From Paenibacillus phytorum (lineage in GTDB: Bacteria; Bacillota; Bacilli; Paenibacillales; NBRC-103111), in assembly GCF_013141715.1 (NCBI RefSeq), contig NZ_WHOA01000030.1:1-64000 (forward strand): a stretch of 64,000 nucleotides of DNA, read 5' to 3'. The translations under genes were made by a program, and so were the position numbers. This document shows positions 1-7,807 of this stretch, piece by piece. Under the pieces are notes generated by a model. That model saw nothing but the letters and a program-made list of their open reading frames with translations, did not search any database and was not told the DNA's origin. How positions within the stretch are numbered: position 1 is the stretch's first letter; each line of letters starts with the position of its first letter.

Positions 1-479
1 AATCGACTCTCAGGCTTCGAAATTCGTGCTTCTATTGGAAATAATCCAATGGAATTGACTTTTAGGCAGCAAATCCCCTACTTTCATTGGATTAATCCAA
101 TGGAAGTAGCAGGCAGACTGCATTAATTCACTAAATGGGAGCTACTTTTTCCAATTATGACTTTTGGGACATCCCCTTGATTCCACACTAGTAAAAACGC
201 GGTCCTTCCTTTTTCGTCAACTCCCTATTCTTGCATCTAGGGAACTTATCCTCAGGCCCCACTGTATGCTGCTTATGTTACTTTTGGAATTCAACAATTA
301 ATGATTCTAGGACTGGATTAATCCGCATCGTATACGTAGTTCTTAATATGTTTTACAGTTCTTCTTCCTCAAACCTCGAAGCTGAGTAGCCAAAAGAAAG
401 CCCAAATCGATATAGTCAAGCATCCAGTTATTACATTTCTACATAGGTTGATGTATCAAAATTTGGAGGAGATTGCTCA
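1..479. other. gene-free left edge with inverted repeats
   Basis: I see no credible coding region here. The stretch holds a strong inverted repeat at 78-109 (separate entry), a related weaker one at 34-50 (ATTGGA, five bases, TCCAAT), and a third partial copy of the GGATTAATCC core near 314. The last 20 bases carry the ribosome binding site of the His-rich gene that starts at 480. Confidence 0.6.
78..109. repeat. 32-bp near-perfect inverted repeat
   Basis: The centre, 85-102, is the perfect 18-bp palindrome CATTGGATTAATCCAATG. Seven of the eight flanking base pairs on either side also match, the exception being T84 against G103. There is no T run after it, so it is not a standard terminator. 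The related half sites at 34-50 and near 314 suggest a small dispersed repeat family. It could instead be an operator, but no regulator gene lies close by. Confidence 0.6.
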
Positions 480-776
480 ATGAGTTACAACCAAAGTCAT
501 TATGTTAATCCACATCACCCACACCACCCTTATCATCCGCATCACCCATATCACCCTTATCATCCTCATATGCATCATCATCCAGTGATCATTTATCCTG
601 TCCCATATCCGCATCATCCACATCACTATCCAATGCCTTATCATGGTATGCACGGTGGTCAATGGCAAGGAAGCCACGGTCATAGTGGACAGTGGACCGG
701 CCAACAGGGTGGATCGCAAGGGCAGCATCAAGGTAATTGGCAAGGTGGGCATAGAGGAGAACAACCTCAGAAGTAA
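480..776 (+). CDS. His-rich small protein (98 aa), possible spore-coat or metal-binding protein
   Basis: About 24 of the 98 residues are histidine. Residues 11-50 are built of repeated HHP, YHP and PYHP units mixed with Pro and Tyr. From residue 58 on, the protein is Gly/Gln/Trp/Ser-rich with repeated GQW and QG motifs. There is no signal peptide, membrane segment or recognisable domain. The start is well supported by GGAGGAG at 465-471, eight bases before ATG. Low-complexity His/Tyr/Pro proteins of this kind occur among spore-coat and metal-binding proteins of Bacillales. That link is an inference from composition only, and the specific function is unknown. Confidence 0.75.
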   Translation: MSYNQSHYVNPHHPHHPYHPHHPYHPYHPHMHHHPVIIYPVPYPHHPHHYPMPYHGMHGGQWQGSHGHSGQWTGQQGGSQGQHQGNWQGGHRGEQPQK

Positions 777-783
777 ATGTGTA

Positions 784-816
784 ACAGAGTCGGGCGAATT
801 TCTCGTGCGGCTCTGT
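784..816. repeat. hairpin after the His-rich gene
   Basis: ACAGAG (784-789) pairs with CTCTGT (811-816), with partial inner pairing. It begins eight bases after the stop of the His-rich gene but has no following T run. It may be a weak terminator or an mRNA 3' stabiliser. The remaining bases up to 984 hold nothing else that I recognise. Confidence 0.35.
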
Positions 817-984
817 CCTACTTCCATTTAGGTGGTTTATCATTTAAGAACTTATCAAAGGATCGAAAATAACGCGATGTCGCCCAAAATTTCAGTTCAT
901 TCATGTTTAATACTTCTGAATTAAAGATTAAAAATCTTTACTTTTGCCGATAATTCAAGTATTAAAATAACGGGACTGATACTT

Positions 985-1464
985 ATGGATATGGTCATTC
1001 TTTACTCAGTTTGGATCATTACTATTGTTCTTTTAGTGATATTTATTAAACGGAAAAATTCGATCAGAGCACAAGTAAGTTTTTTATTTATGCAAATACC
1101 CAGTTGGCTATTTGGGGCTTGGGTTGTCCAAAAAGGATTAATCGAATACCCTGCAGGTTTTTTAAAGACGGTTTACAAATCAAGTTTTACTTTTGAATTT
1201 TTCGTCTTCCCTTCCGTAAGTGCCATTTTTAATGTTCATTTCCCTCAAGACAAAACATGGTTTGTTAAATCTATTTACATCCTTAGTTTTCCAACAGCTA
1301 TTACAATACTTGAAGTCAATTTAGTAAAGTATACACAACTGATTAAATACTTAAATTGGGCTTGGTATTGGAGTTTCATTACCTTAACCTTCACTCTATT
1401 AATTTCATACGGTTACTATCTGTGGTTTTTCAAAAAAATAAAGAAAATGTATGATCATCCATAG
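985..1464 (+). CDS. CBO0543-type integral membrane protein
   Basis: The protein has 159 aa and four or five hydrophobic segments (about residues 4-21, 33-50, 66-84, 95-112 and 126-148) and a short basic C-terminus. The spacing of the segments and the central stretch GLIEYPAGFLK followed by FEFFVFPSVSAIFN fit the small membrane family named CBO0543, common in spore-forming Firmicutes and of unknown function. The ribosome binding site is weak (CGGGAC about nine bases before ATG). The gene stands alone between the His-rich gene and a 73-aa gene on the same strand, with over 70 bases on each side. The family call comes from recall of sequence character, not from a search. Confidence 0.7.
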   Translation: MDMVILYSVWIITIVLLVIFIKRKNSIRAQVSFLFMQIPSWLFGAWVVQKGLIEYPAGFLKTVYKSSFTFEFFVFPSVSAIFNVHFPQDKTWFVKSIYILSFPTAITILEVNLVKYTQLIKYLNWAWYWSFITLTFTLLISYGYYLWFFKKIKKMYDHP

Positions 1465-1538
1465 ATATAAAAAAAATCCTATTCACCTCTAACCAATTGT
1501 GTTAGATTGATTTTATAACCAGTTGGAGGTATATCCAT

Positions 1539-1760
1539 TTGAATCCTGTCACCGAGAATTTCGTTAAGAAACATCAAAAATATTTGTCCGATAACCCCAA
1601 CGAACTAGAGAATTTCGGCTCGATCTATGAACACATGCTTTTTTACTTAACGAGTATTCTGGGCATAGATGAGCAGCAAGCTTTGCAATGTATCCTTGAT
1701 TTCAAAGCGGATATGTCTTGTGATCTTCTTCCCTACATAGTTAAAAGTGAAATAATTTGA
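1539..1760 (+). CDS. hypothetical protein, 73 aa, TTG start
   Basis: I do not recognise this protein. It is soluble, acidic and mostly helical in character, with a central stretch FGSIYEHMLFYLTSILGI and two cysteines (residues 51 and 61). Translation most likely begins at TTG 1539, eight bases after a strong TTGGAGGT site at 1523-1530; no ATG is available in this frame. A rho-independent terminator at 1822 closes the unit. The strong ribosome binding site and terminator make it a credible gene despite its size. Confidence 0.6.
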   Translation: MNPVTENFVKKHQKYLSDNPNELENFGSIYEHMLFYLTSILGIDEQQALQCILDFKADMSCDLLPYIVKSEII

Positions 1761-1821
1761 AAGCGGTTTAATCACCGGTTCAATTGAATCCTAGTTACGA
1801 GCTACACGCAACTAGTTAGAT

Positions 1822-1851
1822 AATCCGTAACCTCTAAGGTTGCGGATTTTT
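1822..1851 (+). terminator. rho-independent terminator
   Basis: AATCCGTAACC pairs with GGTTGCGGATT across a TCTAA loop, with one G-T pair, and is followed by TTTTTG. It lies after the 73-aa gene. Confidence 0.75.
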
Positions 1852-2002
1852 GTTGTGAAATCAGGGAAAGAAGTTCCTATAATAAATTTCCACATATGCA
1901 TCTTAAATAAATCCATAGCCACTTGTTTATGTAAAAGATAGTATGGAATTGCAAACGTATTCATAGTGATTCTGAATTTATAACTAAGGGAGTGAAAAAA
2001 GG

Positions 2003-3508
2003 ATGAGTAGGAAGTATTCGCTCAAGCATGTGGCTGTATCGTTTTTGTGTGGATCATTGTTTTTCTCCGGCATTGGCTTTGCGGCTTCAACATCGACAGA
2101 CATCAGCTTGAAAAAACTAAGATTATTCGTTGACGGGGTGAATAAAAGCGCTCCAAACGGATTGTACAATAATCAGGGTGACAAGGTGCCGGAATCGTTG
2201 ATATATCAGAATACGACCTATGTTCCCGTCCGTATGGTCGGGGAACTGCTCGGTAAGACCGTTGAGTGGGACTCCGCTTGCAGAGCAATCATTATCGGAA
2301 GTAAACCTGGCGAGGAAGCGAAGAAAGCTGCTTGCAAAAGCACAGAGGCACTCGATGCTTCTAAGCTGCTTACTCTAGATGCTGCCACCTTGAACGAGGC
2401 GAAGCGCAAATATTTGGCGGGAGATCCGCTAATCACACAAAGTGTCAATCAATTGAAGCAAGATGCAGACGCAGCAATGCAAAAAGGTCCCTATTCGGTC
2501 TTGGATAAGACCAAAATAGCTCCTAGCGGCGATAAGCACGATTATATTTCGATCGGTGTGTATTGGTGGCCAAATCCCGATACGCCCAATGGTTTGCCCT
2601 ATATACAAAAAGACGGTCAGCAAAATCCTGAAGTCAATACAAACGCCTTCGACCGTACGAATTTCGGTACGACAAGCTCGGGTATCCGCACACTGTCATT
2701 AGCTTATTTCTATACCGAGAACGAAGCTTATGCCGAGTATGCGGCCAAATTACTAAGAGTTTGGTATCTGGACCCTGCGACAAGAATGAATCCAAGCTTA
2801 AATTACGGCCAAGCTGTTCCAGGCGTTAATGATGGCAGGGCAGCAGGCATTATCGAAACGTTAAATATTTTGAACACGCTGGATCCTGCGACGATCTTAA
2901 ATGGGACGAAGTATTTGCCCGATCAAGACTTAGTCAAATTTAAGCAATGGATCGGCGATTATATGAAGTGGTTGATGGAAAGTCCGATCGGCATTGATGA
3001 AAAGAATGCCAAAAACAATCATGGCAATTGGTATGACGCACAAGTCGCCGCCTACGCCTTATTCAGCGGACACCCCGATATTGCCAAGAAAGTAATCGAA
3101 GACAACAAGAAGCGAATTGCATCGCAAATCGAGCCTGACGGACGCATGCCGCTTGAAATTGCCAGAACTCGTTCATTGCATTATTCGACTTACAATATGG
3201 AAGCCATCACCATTGTCGCACGGTTAGGCAGTAAAGTTGGGGTCGATCTGTGGAATTACAAGACGGAAGACGGGCGCAGTATCCTTAAAGCTTTGGAGTT
3301 TCTGAACCCATACATCAGCAAGCAGAAAGAATGGGAATTTGAACAAATCAAAGCCGAAAGTCTCTCTTCGGCACTCCCCACGATGGCTACTGCTACGAAA
3401 GCGTACGGCAAACCGGAATTCCGAGCAACTGCCGAAAAATTGTTAAAAGAAAAAGACGCGACGGCTCGGGAGAACTTGTTGTACGCGGTTCCGAAAGCGT
3501 CCAACTAA
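2003..3508 (+). CDS. secreted alginate-lyase-like protein with stalk domain
   Basis: This is a 501-aa exported protein. Residues 1-28 form a signal peptide (basic start, hydrophobic core, cleavage near GFAAS). Residues about 38-100 resemble the copper-amine-oxidase N-terminal 'stalk' domain common in Paenibacillus surface enzymes (LFVDGV, TYVPVRMVGELLG, VEWD). The rest is an all-helical alginate-lyase superfamily fold (PF05426 type) with VYWWPNPDTPNGLPY near 187-200, the characteristic NNHGNWYD at 338-345 carrying the presumed catalytic Asn/His, and SLHYSTYNMEA near 391-401 supplying the Tyr. The family cleaves uronate polymers by beta-elimination; the true substrate is unknown and need not be alginate. 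It lies beside two sugar-import modules that could take up its products. Start: ATG after GGGAG. Confidence 0.82.
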   Translation: MSRKYSLKHVAVSFLCGSLFFSGIGFAASTSTDISLKKLRLFVDGVNKSAPNGLYNNQGDKVPESLIYQNTTYVPVRMVGELLGKTVEWDSACRAIIIGSKPGEEAKKAACKSTEALDASKLLTLDAATLNEAKRKYLAGDPLITQSVNQLKQDADAAMQKGPYSVLDKTKIAPSGDKHDYISIGVYWWPNPDTPNGLPYIQKDGQQNPEVNTNAFDRTNFGTTSSGIRTLSLAYFYTENEAYAEYAAKLLRVWYLDPATRMNPSLNYGQAVPGVNDGRAAGIIETLNILNTLDPATILNGTKYLPDQDLVKFKQWIGDYMKWLMESPIGIDEKNAKNNHGNWYDAQVAAYALFSGHPDIAKKVIEDNKKRIASQIEPDGRMPLEIARTRSLHYSTYNMEAITIVARLGSKVGVDLWNYKTEDGRSILKALEFLNPYISKQKEWEFEQIKAESLSSALPTMATATKAYGKPEFRATAEKLLKEKDATARENLLYAVPKASN

Positions 3509-3532
3509 GGAAGATGCACGATTTCCATTTTT

Positions 3533-3868
3533 TATGCTACTATTAACGATAAGAGCTCAGAGATAATCACTACTAAATTTAAAGGAGATAGCAATGTTAT
3601 CGTGATGCTCTTTCCGGAGTCCACTTTCAAAAGTTTTACGAAAAATGATATTTCAGATACGAAGCAAGGCACCGAAGTATTGCTTTCTATTGATGCCGAG
3701 AGCAAAGAAGAAGTTGATGAAATGTTAAATAAAGCGGTAAAGGCTGGCGGCACTATTTACGGTGAGCCTCATGATCAGGGCTGGATGTACGGCGCCGGTT
3801 TCATTGATTTGGATGGTCATCGGTGGAATGTGTTGTACAAGGATATGAGTAAGATGCCTAAGGAGTAA
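3533..3868 (+). pseudogene. VOC/glyoxalase-family protein, N-terminally truncated remnant
   Basis: From 3602 (GTG) the frame encodes 88 aa that match the C-terminal two thirds of a small VOC-family protein: LFPESTFKSFTKNDISD, then KEEVDEMLNKAVKAGGT, then MYGAGFIDLDGHRWNVLY. Family members are about 130-140 aa. The same frame stays open back to the lyase stop at 3508, and the residues from about 3533 (FYATINDKSSEIITTKFKG) still resemble the family, but the conserved N-terminal beta-alpha unit and a start codon are missing. AAAGGAGA at 3580-3587 sits inside that coding stretch. I read this as a decayed gene cut off by the lyase gene; a short translated product from GTG 3602 cannot be excluded. 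Confidence 0.6.
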
Positions 3869-3874
3869 GAAGGC

Positions 3875-3925
3875 AAAAAAAGAAGAACACTGTAGCCATC
3901 ATGGTTACAGTGTTCTTCTTTTTTT
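3875..3925. terminator. bidirectional terminator
   Basis: A 23-bp stem with one mismatch (GAAGAACACTGTAGCC against GGTTACAGTGTTCTTC) has an ATCAT loop and is flanked by A7 and T7. It can serve both the VOC remnant on the plus strand and the permease operon on the minus strand. Confidence 0.9.
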
Positions 3926-3969
3926 GGAACTTCAATTTAGAGAGCAATGTACCTGTCTGGTCCATCCCA

Positions 3970-4842
3970 TCATTCCTTGACGGCACCGATGGAAATTCCA
4001 TTAACAAAGAATCGTTGCAGAAAGGCGTAGACCACTAATATTGGCAGCACGCCTATAAATATCTGAGATGCCCGAATCGTTCGTTGCGATTGACTCGCAA
4101 CCGCTGACAGATCAATTTTCGACATATCCGCTTGAACAATGATGGTTTGCATGAAACTTGCAAGCGGGAGATGCTCAGCATCTTTCATATAGATCAAGCC
4201 GTCAAAATAAGCGTTCCAATGTCCCACCATCGTAAACAAGGTAATCGTCGCTATGGCTGGTAATGAGATCGGCAAGTAAATCATGAAAAAGGTTCGAATA
4301 TGTCCAGCTCCGTCAATAAAGGCAGCTTCCTCAAGATCTTTAGGAACGTTACGGAAGAAGTTAAGAAGCAGAATGAGGTTATAGACTGCTACCATTCCTG
4401 GCAAAATAAGCGCCCACAGCGTATTCATCAAACCAAGCTTATAGACAAGGATATAGTTGGGAATCAGGCCCCCGTTGAACAGCATAGTTATGACAAAATA
4501 CCAGAGATAGCCGGTGCGAGCGCGAAAGACGCGAGCTTCTTTAGAGAGCGCGTAAGCTGCAATTGCGTTAACGAACATCGCAAGCACCGTTCCAAGGACA
4601 GTCCGTTTGATGGATACCCCAAGTGATGTAAGAAATTGAGCATTGTTGAACGTTTTTTCGTAGGCTTCAAATGTAAAACCGATCGGCCAAAACGTAACTA
4701 ACCCAGCGTTGGCAGGGGCGTTTGAGCTTAAAGACACCATCAGTAAATGGATTAACGGAAGTAGGCAAAGAATAGAGATTATGATCAACAGCGCATTGTT
4801 AAACACGGTAAATATGCGATAAGATAACGTTTTGTGGTACAT
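3970..4842 (-). CDS. carbohydrate ABC transporter permease (LplC/YtcP-like), module 1
   Basis: This 290-aa inner-membrane permease has six predicted transmembrane helices and the permease-ATPase contact motif EEAAFIDGA at residues 171-179. Length and the C-terminal pattern (FFVNGISIGAVKE) fit the second permease of CUT1-type oligosaccharide importers. It is the second gene of a two-gene minus-strand operon, 52 bases after the first permease, and the shared terminator at 3875-3925 ends it. No ATPase gene is nearby, so it must borrow one, as MsmX serves many importers in Bacilli. The cognate binding protein is probably the one at 9523. Substrate unknown. Confidence 0.88.
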   Translation of the reverse strand: MYHKTLSYRIFTVFNNALLIIISILCLLPLIHLLMVSLSSNAPANAGLVTFWPIGFTFEAYEKTFNNAQFLTSLGVSIKRTVLGTVLAMFVNAIAAYALSKEARVFRARTGYLWYFVITMLFNGGLIPNYILVYKLGLMNTLWALILPGMVAVYNLILLLNFFRNVPKDLEEAAFIDGAGHIRTFFMIYLPISLPAIATITLFTMVGHWNAYFDGLIYMKDAEHLPLASFMQTIIVQADMSKIDLSAVASQSQRTIRASQIFIGVLPILVVYAFLQRFFVNGISIGAVKE

Positions 4843-4894
4843 ATGTTGTCCTCCTTAGAGATTTCGCAAGAAAACTTGCTTCGTAAGCATTCTC

Positions 4895-5845
4895 TTAGAA
4901 AATTCGATACCCAGCGAATCGATAAGCAAGACGGTAGGATATGATGATTAAGATTAAGCTGATAAGCGATTTGAATAGACCGACTGCCGTTGCGAAGCTG
5001 AATTGTCCACTAAGGAGACCTTCCCGATACACAAACGTGTCAATAATATCTCCCTGCTGATAGATCAGAGGACTATACAAGTTAAATATTTGGTCGAAGT
5101 TCGCATTCAGCACATTGCCGAGAGCCAAAGTTGCAACTACGATTGCGATCGGTATAAGGGATGGTATCGTAACATAAAACGCTTGCTTGAAGCGGCTCGC
5201 TCCGTCAACTTCAGCTGCTTCGTACAGCGCTGGATTAATAGCCGTAAGCGCCGCTAGGAAGAAAATCGTATTGAACCCAAATTCTTTCCAGACATCACTG
5301 AAGATAATGGTAAATCGGAACCAACTGCCGTCGCCCAGAAAGAAAATCGGCTTAATGCCGAACACACTGGAAAGGAACTGGTTGACAAGCCCAGTCTGGG
5401 CAAGCAAATCAATTAGAATTCCTGCGAGTGTAACCCAGGAAAGAAAATGGGGAAAGTAGACAAGTGTTTGGATCGACCTTTTGAGCCCTACGTTCCTTAC
5501 CTCATTCAATAACAGGGCGAAGATAAATGGGATGATTAAGTTCAGCACGATCTTGGCACAAGCAAAGAACAGGGTATTCCACGTAATTTTCAAAAAGTAA
5601 TCATTCTCCAACATATAACGAAAATGCTTCAAGCCAACCCACGGGGAGCCGGTTATTCCCAATCCTGATTTATAATCCTGAAACGCCATAACAATCCCCG
5701 ACATTGGAAGATAAGAAAAAATGAAAACCAATATGACAGCCGGGAGCACCATGAGATGAAGCATCCATGGTTGCTTGTAGCTGCTTTTCCTTTTCACGCC
5801 TTCGGTGGCCTTGTGGGTCACTTGATGTACTGTATTTACGTCCAT
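4895..5845 (-). CDS. carbohydrate ABC transporter permease (LplB/YteP-like), module 1
   Basis: This is a 316-aa permease with six transmembrane helices and a conserved N-terminal stretch of this subfamily (YLPMSGIVMAFQDYK, residues 45-59). The ATPase contact motif YEAAEVDGA is at 208-216 and the C-terminus is RFAGYRIF. It forms a heterodimer with the 290-aa partner encoded just downstream. The operon diverges from the YesM/YesN-like genes starting at 5992, with 146 bases between the two start codons, which is where the regulator encoded at 7808 is likely to bind. Substrate unknown; oligosaccharides of the uronate or pectin type are a guess from the neighbouring lyase. Confidence 0.88.
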   Translation of the reverse strand: MDVNTVHQVTHKATEGVKRKSSYKQPWMLHLMVLPAVILVFIFSYLPMSGIVMAFQDYKSGLGITGSPWVGLKHFRYMLENDYFLKITWNTLFFACAKIVLNLIIPFIFALLLNEVRNVGLKRSIQTLVYFPHFLSWVTLAGILIDLLAQTGLVNQFLSSVFGIKPIFFLGDGSWFRFTIIFSDVWKEFGFNTIFFLAALTAINPALYEAAEVDGASRFKQAFYVTIPSLIPIAIVVATLALGNVLNANFDQIFNLYSPLIYQQGDIIDTFVYREGLLSGQFSFATAVGLFKSLISLILIIISYRLAYRFAGYRIF

Positions 5846-5991
5846 AGCTCTCTACCCCGTTCCATAAAAACTCATTTGTATATTTTGAGAAACCCTGATA
5901 TATATAGTATCAACAAACGCTACCCATAAACTATATGACAATGTTAGGATGGATAGGGTTTTGTTAGGGATATCTTCTGGGGGGGATCGTT

Positions 5992-7806
5992 ATGGAGCTG
6001 CAAAGAGGTATTGCGTTTGTCAAAAAAAGGGTCGGTACCAGGTTTAGTCTGTTTGCCAAAATGAACGGTCTTATTATCATTTTGTTCATCCCGATCATTA
6101 TCGTTTTTACATATTCCAATAGAATCGCATTCGATGTTATAGGCAAAGAGCTACAGGTATCTAATATTAAACAGCTCTCTTTTCTATCCAGCCAAATTGA
6201 CTCGAGGATCAATCAGATGATGGACTTTGTCATGACCTTTTCCAAAGATCCGAATGTTCAGAAATTCAATGGATTAAACATCTGGGAAGATCGCTATGAT
6301 CGCATGCAGACTAGATATGCGGTGCAGGAAAAAATGGTGCTGCAGTCCGGTATTATGAACATTTGGCCGGTTAAATACACGGTATATTCCCAACAGAACA
6401 AAGAAGCCATTTCTAATGCCATCAGAACATCCGAGTACGATGAGAATTATTTGAAAAGGAATATGACCGGAAAATGGACTTATGGGGATGGCGAAACGGT
6501 GCCTAAAGGTGATCCGAAGTCCTTCTATTGGTTCTATACGGATTCTTTCGGCCAACAGGATACGCTTAGTGGAAGTAATTTGGTGGTTGAAGCCAGCTTC
6601 GGTCATGAAAATATTCAAAATATGCTGGACACTTATAAGGCAGGCGGTCAAGGAGATCCTTTCTTTTACCACAAGGGAGAGACTCCTATTCTGAATCGCA
6701 GCGCGTCCACGCAGCTATCAAGTGACCTCATCCATTATTTGGACGGGCAGTCTCTGGCAGATACGATGCAGAAGGTCGTGAGATTAGAAAATAAAAATTA
6801 TTTGGTTAGTGCTGTGAAATCTCCCCTATTGGACTGGCATCTGGTTGACATTGTTCCACTGGATCAAATCTTGGGTCCGATATCGTTCAGCCGCAATCTA
6901 TTCTATTTATCGATGGTCCTGCTTTTTGTAGTCGGTATTTCTTCCTCCGTGCTGCTTTACCGGAACGTTCAACGTCCGATTAGAAAGCTGATTCGCGGAT
7001 TACAGAGCGTGCAGCGGGGGGATTTTTCAGTAAGGATCAACGCCAATGCACATAATGAGTTTTCTTTTCTGTTTTATCGATTTAATGATATGTCTCAGCA
7101 AATTCAAGGTTTAATTGAAAACGTGCTCAATGAGAGACTACGGGCCAGGGATGCGACTTTGAAGCAATTGCAGGCTCAAATTAATCCGCATTTTCTTTAT
7201 AACTGCCTAGGCTACATTGTTAACATGGCCCAGATGAAGAATGAAGAGGCTGTCGTTTCAATGGCGTATAATCTGAGCGCATACTACCGTTACACGACCC
7301 GAATGGAGCGGGAAACGGCTAGTCTCGACGAAGAAATTCGACTGATCATCAACTATCTGGACATTCAGAAACTGCGTAACGGCAGAATTGAATATCATAT
7401 CGATATACCCGAAGAGCTGATGAATCAACAAGTTCCGCGCTTGCTGTTGCAGCCGATCGTGGAAAATGCCGTCATTCATGGGGTTGGGAAATCGTATTCA
7501 TCAGGTGAAATTCGAATCAGTGGCGAGATATCCAACGGCTACTGCAGGATTTATATCGATGACGATGGTCCCGGTATGACGGAGGATCAGCAAAAAGCGT
7601 TAAATCATAAAATGCGGGAGCCCTTACAAGAGAAAATGGGCTGCGGCCTTTGGAATACCAACCAGCGGATCATTCACCAATTTGGTGATAAATCTTATCT
7701 CTATTTCACGAAATCGCTTCTAGGGGGATTTCGAACAGAGATTATTTGGGAAATAAGCTCTGGAGAAGAACATCGCCATCATCCCTTCATACAAGGAGAC
7801 ATGTAA
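5992..7806 (+). CDS. YesM-like sensor histidine kinase, module 1
   Basis: This 604-aa membrane kinase has a transmembrane helix at about 26-48, an extracellular sensor region at about 50-300 (Cache-like), a second helix at about 303-323, and HAMP at about 324-376. The His_kinase domain has the QAQINPHFLYN motif (His400), and the HATPase has an N box around ENAVIHGVG and a G box DDGPGM. This is the architecture of the YesM/LytS-type kinases that sense extracellular sugars, often through a binding protein. It is preceded by a GGGGGG-rich ribosome binding site. The stop codon lies one base before the ATG of the regulator gene, so the two are translationally linked. Confidence 0.9.
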   Translation: MELQRGIAFVKKRVGTRFSLFAKMNGLIIILFIPIIIVFTYSNRIAFDVIGKELQVSNIKQLSFLSSQIDSRINQMMDFVMTFSKDPNVQKFNGLNIWEDRYDRMQTRYAVQEKMVLQSGIMNIWPVKYTVYSQQNKEAISNAIRTSEYDENYLKRNMTGKWTYGDGETVPKGDPKSFYWFYTDSFGQQDTLSGSNLVVEASFGHENIQNMLDTYKAGGQGDPFFYHKGETPILNRSASTQLSSDLIHYLDGQSLADTMQKVVRLENKNYLVSAVKSPLLDWHLVDIVPLDQILGPISFSRNLFYLSMVLLFVVGISSSVLLYRNVQRPIRKLIRGLQSVQRGDFSVRINANAHNEFSFLFYRFNDMSQQIQGLIENVLNERLRARDATLKQLQAQINPHFLYNCLGYIVNMAQMKNEEAVVSMAYNLSAYYRYTTRMERETASLDEEIRLIINYLDIQKLRNGRIEYHIDIPEELMNQQVPRLLLQPIVENAVIHGVGKSYSSGEIRISGEISNGYCRIYIDDDGPGMTEDQQKALNHKMREPLQEKMGCGLWNTNQRIIHQFGDKSYLYFTKSLLGGFRTEIIWEISSGEEHRHHPFIQGDM

Positions 7807-7807
7807 C

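Noticed and set aside
784..816. Possible group II intron or IS end after the His-rich gene
   Set aside because: The hairpin lacks the conserved domain V sequence, and there is no reverse transcriptase or transposase gene nearby.
643..831. 62-aa plus-strand frame overlapping the His-rich gene
   Set aside because: Alternative frame of a well-supported gene with its own ribosome binding site; no independent support.
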